From NCBI GenBank assembly GCA_045602025.1, contig JAZSAT010000047.1, forward strand, positions 1-57,540: a stretch of DNA of 57,540 nt, in the 5' to 3' direction. Each line of letters opens with the position of its first letter. The first letter of the stretch is position 1. This document shows, piece by piece, positions 40,064 to 47,521 of the stretch. Origin of the DNA: RGIG5579 sp045602025 (GTDB lineage Bacteria > Bacillota > Clostridia > Oscillospirales > SIG627). The notes below the pieces were generated by a model. That model was not told the DNA's origin, ran no database searches, and saw only the letters and a list, made by a program, of their open reading frames with translations. The translations under genes were made by a program, and so were the position numbers.

Positions 40064-40414
40064 TTATTTTGATTTAATGGTTTTGAGTGAAGATATTAAC
40101 ATTCTGCGGATAGCACCGCAATTGTTTTGTAATGTTTTATAATCATCTTCATTCATACAATTAGTTTCAAACAAAAGTTCAAGCCAATATTCAGTTTCAT
40201 AACATTCTTTTTGTGCTATTTCAAGTTTAGAAATAAAATCCTTTGTTCCTTGAGCATATTGTGCTTCGTGCAAATTTGCACCAATCGAAGTTGCAGAACG
40301 AAGAAGTTGATTTATCAAAACTGATTCTTTATGATTTAATTTCATATCACGACAGAGAAAGACAACGGTTTTTGCAAACTCTTTTGCTTTATCCCTTAAA
40401 AAGCTATCAGCCAA
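40064..40414 (-). CDS. Four-helix-bundle protein (S23/bAvd-like family)
   Basis: TTG 40414 is preferred because GAGGTGAT stands a few bases upstream; the GTG at 40423 lies inside that site. The 116-residue protein has the family pattern: KEFAKTVVFLCRD in helix 1, LINQLLRSATSIGANLHEAQYA in helix 2, FISKLEIAQKECYETEYWLELL in helix 3 and a final helix with IRRMLISSLKTIKSK. The family includes proteins encoded in 23S rRNA intervening sequences and accessory variability determinants of diversity-generating retroelements. No reverse transcriptase is in this window. Function here is unknown; nucleic-acid binding is plausible. Confidence 0.88.
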   Translation of the reverse strand: MADSFLRDKAKEFAKTVVFLCRDMKLNHKESVLINQLLRSATSIGANLHEAQYAQGTKDFISKLEIAQKECYETEYWLELLFETNCMNEDDYKTLQNNCGAIRRMLISSLKTIKSK

Positions 40415-40460
40415 AATTATCACCTCGAAAACTATTATACATAAAAATGATAGTCTTTCA

Positions 40461-40662
40461 AGTGATATTCCGACTCTGTCGGAGTGATATTATTGCCCTA
40501 TGGCAATAGTGATATTGAAACCTTACGGTTTCAGTGTTATTTTATTCGCCTACAAAACTTGCGAAGCAAATACCACTCGGCATAAGCCGAATATCACTGC
40601 AAAGCAATAGAACTCGCCGCAAGGCGAATAAAACTGCGAGACTTCCTTATGAGAAGTCTCGC
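40461..40662. repeat. Hairpin array with GTGATAT/ATATCAC spacers, orientation switching midway (array 2)
   Basis: Stems TCCGAC/GTCGGA, TATTGCC/GGCAATA, TGAAACC/GGTTTCA, then CGGC/GCCG, GC-type, CGCC/GGCG and a longer GCGAGACTT/AAGTCTCGC are separated by AGTGATAT on the left half and by its complement-like ATATCACT, ATAGAACT and ATAAAACT on the right half. The switch lies near 40545-40565. This fills the gap 40415-40680; no gene is seen in it. Confidence 0.75.
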
Positions 40663-40680
40663 AAAGGCTTGGGATTTTTG

Positions 40681-41604
40681 TCAGGATAAATGTTTTCTGC
40701 GGGATTCGATCAGGGCGGTGATAAAGCTTTTATCCAGCTCCGTCAACCGATATTCGTTGCGGTAGATCAAAACATCCTTGTAGCGTTTTTTGTTGCCCAT
40801 ATAAGGAAGCTGAACCAAATTGTACCGATCCAGCACCTTTTGGGGAACAGGAGATTCCCACATAAAGGTATCGGGATTTTCCGAAAGAAGGTCAAACTGA
40901 CTGCCGCGCTCAAAAATGTAGATCCGCCGATCGATCTGATCAGGCATTTCGTCCTTCACCACCTTGGAAAGGGGCAAGGTGGGCACATAGGGGTCTGCGT
41001 GAGTGATCTCGATGTAAGACGAAAGATCCTCCGTCAGGATCTCTTCCTTTTGCGAAAGGGGATTGTCGCGGCTCATGATCACCTGATAGGAGAATTCCGC
41101 AACCATCTCGTAGGCAAGTCCTTTTTCCTCCAAAAGCTCCTTAAAATGAAGATCGTGAGTCTGAGCATAACGGATAATGCCTAATTTATAGTCATTTTCC
41201 AGAACATTGTTAATGGTTCTGCCGGAATTGGTCTCCTGATAGAAGATCTCGGCAGGGTTTTCCGTCAGGTTCTTGGAAAACTTGGCAAAGGCCTCGGAAA
41301 TATAACAAGCACGGGGAACGGAAATGGAAAAGCGCTGCTTCTTTAAAGAATTTTCCTTATACAGCGTTTCCACCTGGTCGATCTGTTTTAAAATACCCTT
41401 GGCATAACCGATAAATTCCTCTCCCTCAGGAGTCAGCACCATTCCCTTGGCACTGCGGGAAAAGATCTCAATGCCTAAATCGTTTTCCAATTCTCGAATG
41501 GAACGGCTGATGTTGGGTTGGGCGGTAAAAAGCGTTTCCGTTGCTTTGCTGACTGAACCGAACTTTGCTACTTCAACAGCATATTTAATATGCAGAATAT
41601 TCAT
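40681..41604 (-). CDS. LysR family transcriptional regulator
   Basis: The 307-residue protein has the N-terminal winged HTH (MNILHIKYAVEVAKFGSVSKATETLFTAQPNISRSI, about 1-65) and a two-lobed substrate-binding domain (about 90-300). ATG follows GGAGGGCG. It sits downstream of ldh on the same strand but has its own promoter, so it is not simply the end of the hydrogenase operon. Its ligand and targets are unknown; the neighbouring ldh gene or the redox operon are candidates. Confidence 0.93.
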   Translation of the reverse strand: MNILHIKYAVEVAKFGSVSKATETLFTAQPNISRSIRELENDLGIEIFSRSAKGMVLTPEGEEFIGYAKGILKQIDQVETLYKENSLKKQRFSISVPRACYISEAFAKFSKNLTENPAEIFYQETNSGRTINNVLENDYKLGIIRYAQTHDLHFKELLEEKGLAYEMVAEFSYQVIMSRDNPLSQKEEILTEDLSSYIEITHADPYVPTLPLSKVVKDEMPDQIDRRIYIFERGSQFDLLSENPDTFMWESPVPQKVLDRYNLVQLPYMGNKKRYKDVLIYRNEYRLTELDKSFITALIESRRKHLS

Positions 41605-41643
41605 ATATCGCCCTCCGTTTTCATTTCTTTCATTTCTTTACTT

Positions 41644-41672
41644 ATATTAACACAAATAAAGAAAAAAAGCAA
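41644..41672 (-). promoter_or_regulatory. Promoter of the LysR gene
   Basis: On the minus strand TTGCTT (41672-41667), 17 bases, TAATAT (41649-41644). The -35 overlaps the T-tract of the ldh terminator. Confidence 0.65.
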
Positions 41673-41673
41673 G

Positions 41674-41708
41674 AAAATGCGCGAAAGGGGTTTCCTTTCG
41701 CGCATTTT
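41674..41708 (-). terminator. Terminator of the hydrogenase-ldh operon
   Basis: AAAATGCGCGAAAGG pairs with CCTTTCGCGCATTTT around GGTTT, followed on the minus strand by CTTGCTTTTTTTC. Confidence 0.92.
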
Positions 41709-41709
41709 G

Positions 41710-42651
41710 TTAAATTTCAAGATTGGAAATTACGCTCTTGAGGCAATTTGCGCTGTGCTCAAGCTTTTTCTGCTCCTCGGAAGTTAAGGGAAGCAGGATC
41801 TTGTTGGAAGCGGTCTTATTTCCCACAACGGTCAAAAGGCTCATTGCCACATCGTCAATGCCGTATTCTCCGTGAAGCATGGTAGATACGGTCAGCGTAG
41901 TATCTACACTGTTCAGAAGGCATTTGCACAGATGGCAAACCGACATGGAAACTGCATAGAAGGTAGCACCCTTTCTGCCGATGATTCTGCCGCCGGAGGT
42001 GCGCATATATTCTTCCACTTCATCCACTTTGAACTCGGGGTAGGTGCCCTTATTTAAAATGTGATTGGGGTAATCCAGAACGGGAACATTGGAAATGTTG
42101 GCGTTGGACCAGGGCACGAAGGAGGAGTCGCCGTGCTCACCCAGAACAAAAGCGTGTACATTCTTCTGGCTGACGGAATAATATTCGGAAATACGGGAGC
42201 GAAGTCTTGCCGTATCCAGAATGGTACCGCTGCCGATCACACGGGTTTCGGGAATGCCGGAAACCTTGGAAAATACATAGGTCAGAACATCCACCGGGTT
42301 GCTGACGATCACATAGGTGGCATCGGGCGCGTATTTTACCACATCCTTGGCAATGGCTTTCAAAATATTGACATTGGTCTGCGCAAGCTCAAGTCTTGTC
42401 TGACCGGGCTTTCTGGCAATACCGGAGGTGATCACAACGATATCGGATCCCACTGCATCCTGATAGGAGCCTGCGTAAATATTGCAAGGGGTAAAGAAGG
42501 GTACGCCCTGGCGGATATCCAGTGCCTCACCCAAGGCCTTTTCCGTGTTGATATCGATGAGAACGATCTCGGAGGCAACGCCTGCCGTGGTCAAGGTATA
42601 GGCAACGGTTGCGCCTACATTTCCGGTTCCGATCACTGTGATCTTATTCAT
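41710..42651 (-). CDS. ldh: L-lactate dehydrogenase
   Basis: The 313-residue enzyme has the NAD-binding IGTGNVGATVAYTL, the mobile loop RKPGQTRLEL with a glutamine at the specificity position (lactate rather than malate dehydrogenase type), DVLTYV, and the active-site GEHGDSSFVPW (H173). It reduces pyruvate to L-lactate with NADH. ATG follows AAGGAGAAAG. Only 13 bases separate it from the hydrogenase stop upstream and no terminator intervenes, so it is very likely co-transcribed with the hydrogenase genes, linking two alternative NADH sinks. Confidence 0.95.
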   Translation of the reverse strand: MNKITVIGTGNVGATVAYTLTTAGVASEIVLIDINTEKALGEALDIRQGVPFFTPCNIYAGSYQDAVGSDIVVITSGIARKPGQTRLELAQTNVNILKAIAKDVVKYAPDATYVIVSNPVDVLTYVFSKVSGIPETRVIGSGTILDTARLRSRISEYYSVSQKNVHAFVLGEHGDSSFVPWSNANISNVPVLDYPNHILNKGTYPEFKVDEVEEYMRTSGGRIIGRKGATFYAVSMSVCHLCKCLLNSVDTTLTVSTMLHGEYGIDDVAMSLLTVVGNKTASNKILLPLTSEEQKKLEHSANCLKSVISNLEI

Positions 42652-42664
42652 AATTCTTTCTCCT

Positions 42665-44080
42665 TTACATCAAGACCGAGGTGGCATCCGAAATGTTTTT
42701 TTCCAATGCCTCTCTGCCGTAATCATCTACTTGTTTTTTATTTTTTTCTCCGTGGGTCAAGCATCCCGCACCGCCGATGCAGCCGCCCACGCAAGCCATA
42801 CCTTCAATAAAGTTAGCATCCAAAACCCCTTTGGATTTTTTCATCAGTGCCGCCTTGCAAGCCTCGATCCCATCGCAGGGAAGGGCTTTCAGGTCAAAAT
42901 CGATTCCTTGCTCCTCCAATGCACGGGCAACGGCTTCCGTCAGTCCTCCCGAACGGGCAAAGATCCGTCCGTAATAGGAGGCATTATCCAGAACATCTTC
43001 TTCCAGCACGGTCAGATCAATGCTTCGGCTGTCAAAAAGCGCCTGCAATTCCTCAAAGGTCAAAACCACATCCACAAAGGGGGAAACCGTTTCCTTTTTC
43101 GCCTCCATCTTCTTGGCGGTACAGGGGCCGATAAAGATCACCGCGCCCTCCGGATCGGTCTTCTTGATATATTTTCCTACCTCTGCCATCGGTGACAGAT
43201 TGTGTGAGATCAAAGAAACAAGATCAGGGAACTGACTTTCGATAAAGGAAACGAAAGCCGGACAGCAGGAGCTTGTCAAAAAGCCCTTCTCAGAAAGCTC
43301 CTTCGATTCCTTCTGCGCAACAAGATCCGCGCCGAGAGCCGCCTCCACCACCGTGTGGAAGCCGAGCTTTTTCAGTCCCATTACCACCTGCCCCGTCTTC
43401 GCATAGGAAAACTGGCTGGAAATAGAGGGTGCCACAACCGCGTATACTCTTTTTCCTATTTGTACTTCCTTTAAAAGGCGGATGGCTTCCAAAATGCCGG
43501 ACTGATCGCTGATCGCCCCGAAGGGACACTGATATACGCAAGCACCGCAGGAGGTGCACTTGGAATAATCGATCTTTGCGGCATTTTCCGCATCGATGCT
43601 GATTGCCTTGACCTTGCATGCATTCTGACAGGGACGCTTGCGGTTCACAATGGCGGTATAGGGGCAGACCTTTGCACACAGGCCGCATTCAACACACTTG
43701 GATTTATCAATATGGGCCACATGGTTATGATCAAACCAGATCGCACCCCGTCGGCAAACATCTTCACAGCGGTGTGCAAGACATCCTCTGCAGGAATCGG
43801 TTACATCATACCCCGCGGCAGGACATTCGTCACAGGCAATGTCAATAACCTCAATCACACCGGGAATATCTTTGTTGCCACCCATTGCCAATTTGATCCG
43901 CTCTGCAAGAATGGCTCTTTCTTTATAGATACAGCATCGCATGGTAGGTGTTTTTCCGGGAACGATGGTCTTTGGGATCTGGGTAATGTTTTCCAAAAGG
44001 GTACCGTTCCAGGCTTCTTTCGCCACTTCGCGAAGCACCTTGTATTTTAAATGCTGAACCTTGGTATCAAATTTTCGCAC
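42665..44080 (-). CDS. Monomeric [FeFe] hydrogenase, group B-like
   Basis: GTG 44080 follows AAGGAG by five bases. The 471-residue protein has an N-terminal cysteine cluster (CDECPAAG, CRGCLAHRCEDVC, about 83-109), ferredoxin-type 4Fe-4S motifs (CVECGLCAKVCP at about 129; CTSCGACVYQCP at about 175) and an H-cluster domain with LTSSCCPAF (C272-C273), IFIGPCTAKKMEAKKE (C320) and EGMACVGGCIGG near 445. All H-cluster ligands are present. Such HydA2/group B enzymes probably exchange electrons with ferredoxin to make H2. It is the second to last gene of the operon. Confidence 0.9.
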   Translation of the reverse strand: MRKFDTKVQHLKYKVLREVAKEAWNGTLLENITQIPKTIVPGKTPTMRCCIYKERAILAERIKLAMGGNKDIPGVIEVIDIACDECPAAGYDVTDSCRGCLAHRCEDVCRRGAIWFDHNHVAHIDKSKCVECGLCAKVCPYTAIVNRKRPCQNACKVKAISIDAENAAKIDYSKCTSCGACVYQCPFGAISDQSGILEAIRLLKEVQIGKRVYAVVAPSISSQFSYAKTGQVVMGLKKLGFHTVVEAALGADLVAQKESKELSEKGFLTSSCCPAFVSFIESQFPDLVSLISHNLSPMAEVGKYIKKTDPEGAVIFIGPCTAKKMEAKKETVSPFVDVVLTFEELQALFDSRSIDLTVLEEDVLDNASYYGRIFARSGGLTEAVARALEEQGIDFDLKALPCDGIEACKAALMKKSKGVLDANFIEGMACVGGCIGGAGCLTHGEKNKKQVDDYGREALEKNISDATSVLM

Positions 44081-44089
44081 AGCTTCTCC

Positions 44090-45262
44090 TTAAAAATAAC
44101 TTACTTTGATCCGCTTGCCCATTTTTTTCAGACAAACGGAAAGCTCCTCCACCAGGCTCATTTTTATGTTGAAATTGATGGGAAGATTCGGGTTTTGATG
44201 GGCGGGGTTGATGGCTCTGCCCACATAGAAATTAATATCGGTAGCCTCCTCGAAGAGAAGTCGGCAGATCTGAGATGCACCGTCCTTCTGGAAGCACCAA
44301 TCCTCATAAAACTTGTTCTCCTCCAGATAGTCCTTGGCGTATTCCAGTACACGGTTCACGGTGATGATGCCTTCCGTAACCAGATCCACTCCTTCAATAT
44401 GAGCGATCGGCGGGACACCCGGACTCTGAAAATCCAGCGTTGCCTCCAAGGGCTTTCCAAGGTACTTTGCCGCAATGCTCGAGGTGGTACCGCCGCAAAC
44501 GATATGCTTACCTTCTTTAGAAAAGAACAGGTTCATCATACGCTCCGAATCATCCCGATTGTAGGGAGGCCCGAACAGAAGGTTCATAGGCTCTCTTTTG
44601 CGGACGCGGACCACACAGGAGGTGGTATCATCCCCCGGTTTGCCCCCGTAAAGACGGTTGCACTCGTCCACCAGCATAGTGGCAAGGGTCTTTGCCGTAT
44701 AGCCTGCAGGAACGATGGTCTCAAAAAAATCAATAATATTTTCTCTCTTCCAACCGAAGTTGAAGGATTGGCCGATACCTGCATGGGGGCAACCGTCACT
44801 CATCGCAACGAAAACATCACCCTCCTGCAAGGAAATGACCGATTTGTAGATCTGCTTCCCGCCGATATTCATTTCCGTTTTAGGATAGTCTACATTTTTT
44901 TCATTTCTGAGGAAGATCACCTGGGGATTGTCGTACTGGATGATCTCCGCAGTTTCATTGTTTTTCAAATGAATAATGGTAAAGGTGGAATATGCCACTC
45001 CCCGCACCGAGCAAACAGGAAGGGTCGCGGCAATGGTCCCTACGCATTCCTCAAGAGACAGCCCTTCGGAAAGCATGGTAGAGATGATCTTGGAGGTCAA
45101 GGTGGAAAGAATATTTGCCTTCACACCGCTTCCAAGGCCATCGGAAAGCACCACCACGGTAGAACGGTCGCCCGACTCAATGACCTCCACACGGTCGCCG
45201 CAAAGCTGCTCTCCTTCGTGATTAATGGATTTAAAGCCGATGTCTGCGCAAAAATCATTCAT
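44090..45262 (-). CDS. SpoIIE-type PP2C serine phosphatase with extra C-terminal domain
   Basis: The 390-residue protein starts with a PP2C/SpoIIE domain (about 1-215) that has VVVLSDGLGSGVKAN, GDVFVAMSDGCPHAG and KPGDDTTSCVVRV, the metal-binding aspartates of the fold. Residues about 220-390 are a separate domain of unknown role with CGGTTSSIAAKYLG and HIEGVDLVTEG. The start overlaps the HydS stop (ATGAATGA). This phosphatase-next-to-HydS order is known from other Clostridia and suggests that the PAS hydrogenase signals through protein dephosphorylation. Confidence 0.9.
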   Translation of the reverse strand: MNDFCADIGFKSINHEGEQLCGDRVEVIESGDRSTVVVLSDGLGSGVKANILSTLTSKIISTMLSEGLSLEECVGTIAATLPVCSVRGVAYSTFTIIHLKNNETAEIIQYDNPQVIFLRNEKNVDYPKTEMNIGGKQIYKSVISLQEGDVFVAMSDGCPHAGIGQSFNFGWKRENIIDFFETIVPAGYTAKTLATMLVDECNRLYGGKPGDDTTSCVVRVRKREPMNLLFGPPYNRDDSERMMNLFFSKEGKHIVCGGTTSSIAAKYLGKPLEATLDFQSPGVPPIAHIEGVDLVTEGIITVNRVLEYAKDYLEENKFYEDWCFQKDGASQICRLLFEEATDINFYVGRAINPAHQNPNLPINFNIKMSLVEELSVCLKKMGKRIKVSYF

Positions 45263-46931
45263 TGGAAATAGACTCCTTGAGTTTACTCAGGGCGATCTTC
45301 GTTTCCGCAACGGTCTCACCCAAAAGGGAGGCGATCTCCTGTGCAACGCGCATCTGCTTATCCACCACATTGTCTGCTACCTCAAAGGTCTTTGAACGCA
45401 TGCTGTCCTTTGCCTCGCGCTCATTTTCTTCGTCGGTAATATCACGCATAATACAGATCAAAAGACGGGATTCCGCATCGTAGGTTATGGTCTGCTCCAC
45501 ATAGCGTTTGTATTCGGCAAGATAGGTACGCATATTCCGCACGCTTCTGCCGCTGTCACGCACACGGATAAAGGGCGCGGGGTCCAGAATACGAATCACC
45601 TGATCCCCCAGCACATCGGAAGCGGCGCGCAGATTCATAATACGCTTTGCAGCTGCGTTGATCTGCTGAACCTCCAGCTGCTCGTTCAAAACGAGAATAC
45701 CGTTGGGAGTATTTTTTACAATAGAATCGGAAAAGCTTTCCGCTCTCTCCTTTAAATAAGGCAGACACATGGAAACATCCGCTTTTCCGCGGAAAATGGC
45801 AACCGCCTTTTCCCGGCAAGTGTTGTAGCCGCAGGAACCGCAGTTCAATTCCTGTTGGGGACTGTCTTTACCCATCTGATGGAGGATCTCCTTCAATTCC
45901 TCGTCGGTAGGCTCCTTTGCCGCAAGGTCAATAAAGGGAAAGCCCTTTTGAAGCAATCCGGCTTTAGGCTGAGAAACCTCAAAATCCTCACTGCCCGCGT
46001 AATTGTAAACGGTAGCAGTATCACGGATGGAAGAATGATGATATTTTTCCATAATGGGACCGCCTACACAGCTTCCTACGCAAGCACTCATTTCAATAAA
46101 GCAATTGTGGATCTTTCCCGAAATAATATCCTTGATGGCGGCAATGCAGTTTTCCACGCCGTCAATGGCAAGGTAAGCGTATCCCTCAGGCTTTTCGGTC
46201 ATGGTATTCAAAATGCCGCCGGTGGTGGGAAAGAGCCTTGCTTTGCTTTTTTCCGTTTCATCGCCGCATATTTCAGGCGTGACCCCCTCGCTCTTCATCC
46301 ATTCGGAAAGCTCCTCAAAGGTCAGCACCGCATCGACAATTCCTTCGTAGCGGCTTGCCTCGTCCTTTTTGGATACGCAAGGGCCGACAAAAACCGTCTT
46401 AGCCTCGGGGATTCTTTCCTTGATGGAACGGCAGTGCGCCTGCATGGGACTCATTACGGGAGCAAGGTATAAAAGTGCCTGGGGATAGTGCTTCTGGATC
46501 AGAAGGTTAATAGAATGACAGCAAGAGGAAATGAGAACATCCGTTTTGCGCTCTGCAAGCATTCTTTCATATTCACGCTTGACCACGGTAGCACCCAGAG
46601 CCGTTTCCTCTACATCGAAAAAGCCCATCTTTTTCAGTGCCTTACGCATAGAGTCGATACCGGCGCCGTCGTAATTTGCCACAAAGGAGGGAGCAAGGCT
46701 GACAAATACGGGATCTCCGGACTGGAGCAATACCCGAACCTTTTCCACCTCGCTTGTGATCTCCTTGGCATTCTGAGGACATACCACAAAGCAATGTCCG
46801 CAAAGGATGCACTCCTCATGGATGATATGAGCCTGTCCCGCGGAAAAACGGATCGCCTTCACCGGACAGTGACGGATACATTTATAACAGTTTTTGCAGT
46901 TTGATTTTTTCAAAGTCAGATGCTTCTGCAT
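45255..46931 (-). CDS. hydS: PAS domain-containing sensory [FeFe] hydrogenase (HydS, group C)
   Basis: The 558-residue protein has two ferredoxin-type 4Fe-4S motifs (CKNCYKCIRHCP from residue 12; CILCGHCFVVCP from 41), an H-cluster domain (SSCCHS, C137-C138; FVGPCVSKKDEA, C185; MSACVGSCVGG near 284), a further CGSCGYNTC Fes-type cluster near 378, a PAS domain (about 405-510) and a helical C-terminus. No histidine kinase or GGDEF output domain is attached. The HydS family is thought to sense H2 and redox state rather than make H2; L1 has SSCCHS where catalytic enzymes have TSCCPG. ATG touches the stop of the ferredoxin gene (TAAATG). Confidence 0.92.
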   Translation of the reverse strand: MQKHLTLKKSNCKNCYKCIRHCPVKAIRFSAGQAHIIHEECILCGHCFVVCPQNAKEITSEVEKVRVLLQSGDPVFVSLAPSFVANYDGAGIDSMRKALKKMGFFDVEETALGATVVKREYERMLAERKTDVLISSCCHSINLLIQKHYPQALLYLAPVMSPMQAHCRSIKERIPEAKTVFVGPCVSKKDEASRYEGIVDAVLTFEELSEWMKSEGVTPEICGDETEKSKARLFPTTGGILNTMTEKPEGYAYLAIDGVENCIAAIKDIISGKIHNCFIEMSACVGSCVGGPIMEKYHHSSIRDTATVYNYAGSEDFEVSQPKAGLLQKGFPFIDLAAKEPTDEELKEILHQMGKDSPQQELNCGSCGYNTCREKAVAIFRGKADVSMCLPYLKERAESFSDSIVKNTPNGILVLNEQLEVQQINAAAKRIMNLRAASDVLGDQVIRILDPAPFIRVRDSGRSVRNMRTYLAEYKRYVEQTITYDAESRLLICIMRDITDEENEREAKDSMRSKTFEVADNVVDKQMRVAQEIASLLGETVAETKIALSKLKESISNE

Positions 46932-47192
46932 TTATCCTCGCTCCTTTTCCAGCTTACCTAAAACATGCTCTGCAAAAAAATCCTTGAAGCCTTCTTTGGT
47001 GATACCGACATGGATATCGTCATCCACCTGAACCGTAACGCCGCTGCGGTTACACTTCCCGATGCAAAGACTGCCCACCAGAACCACTTCGTTTTCCAGT
47101 GCATTTTCATCAATGGCTTTTTGCATCATCGTCGCAATATCCTCCGATCCCTTCAGATGGCAGGAAGATCCCACGCACACTTGTATTACCAT
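46932..47192 (-). CDS. Thioredoxin-like [2Fe-2S] ferredoxin (paralogue 1)
   Basis: The 86-residue protein has the cysteine pattern CVGSSCHLKG (residues about 6-15) and LCIGKCNRSGV (about 43-53), the four ligands of thioredoxin-fold [2Fe-2S] ferredoxins such as the NuoE C-terminal domain. It is one of three such small paralogues in the operon and probably carries electrons between HydABC, HydS or the second hydrogenase. ATG follows GGAGGAATTT. Confidence 0.88.
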   Translation of the reverse strand: MVIQVCVGSSCHLKGSEDIATMMQKAIDENALENEVVLVGSLCIGKCNRSGVTVQVDDDIHVGITKEGFKDFFAEHVLGKLEKERG

Positions 47193-47217
47193 AAATTCCT
47201 CCGAATTTTGAAAAGAG

Positions 47218-47242
47218 CAGGCGGATAGAGGCTATCCGCCTG
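47218..47242 (-). other. Intercistronic hairpin between two ferredoxin genes
   Basis: CAGGCGGATAG pairs perfectly with CTATCCGCCTG around a three-base loop, followed by CTCTTTTC on the minus strand. It divides the HydABC part from the HydS part of the operon and could act as a partial terminator or an mRNA-end stabiliser. Confidence 0.6.
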
Positions 47243-47263
47243 TAAAACCGATCTTAGGTCAAA

Positions 47264-47521
47264 TTATTTTTCTTCCTGTACCAGGGGCAAAACCTTCTCT
47301 TTGAAAAAGCTTCTTGCTTCCTCTGCCTTCACTGCAAATCTCTCTTCTCCGATCTTTACGGAAACGCCCTCGCGGGCACAGGCCTGCATACAGAAGGCGG
47401 CAGAAACCGTCACCTTATCGTGAAGACCGTATTCCTCGATCAGATGCTGAAAGCTTCTGACCACATTATTGGCACCGTTTAAGTGACAAGAGGTTCCGAT
47501 ACAAACAGAAAGACTGATCAT
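47264..47521 (-). CDS. Thioredoxin-like [2Fe-2S] ferredoxin (paralogue 2)
   Basis: The 85-residue protein has CIGTSCHLNG (about 7-16) and FCMQACAREGV (about 44-54), with the ligand spacing of the family. Its start overlaps the HydA stop by four bases (ATGA), so it is made together with HydA and may be a direct electron partner of the bifurcating hydrogenase. Confidence 0.88.
   Translation of the reverse strand: MISLSVCIGTSCHLNGANNVVRSFQHLIEEYGLHDKVTVSAAFCMQACAREGVSVKIGEERFAVKAEEARSFFKEKVLPLVQEEK

Larger units (their letters stand above)
39316..40679. mobile_element. AT-rich cassette bounded by inverted repeats (candidate small mobile element)
   Basis: The left end, 39316-39350, and the right end, 40679-40644, read inward share the perfect 13-base AAAAATCCCAAGC and, after an 8-9-base variable stretch, ACTT(A/C)TCATAAGGA. 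The 1364-base interior is markedly more AT-rich than both flanks and holds a methyltransferase, a four-helix-bundle protein and a hairpin array. The right end abuts the LysR stop codon. No transposase or obvious target duplication is seen, so any movement would need factors in trans. The ends could instead be related terminator sequences. Confidence 0.5.

Noticed and set aside
40064..40414. Diversity-generating retroelement
   Set aside because: The four-helix-bundle protein resembles Avd, but no reverse transcriptase or template/variable repeat pair is visible in the window.
40461..40662. CRISPR array
   Set aside because: The constant part is only 7-8 bases and the variable parts are self-complementary stems of unequal length; no cas genes are present.
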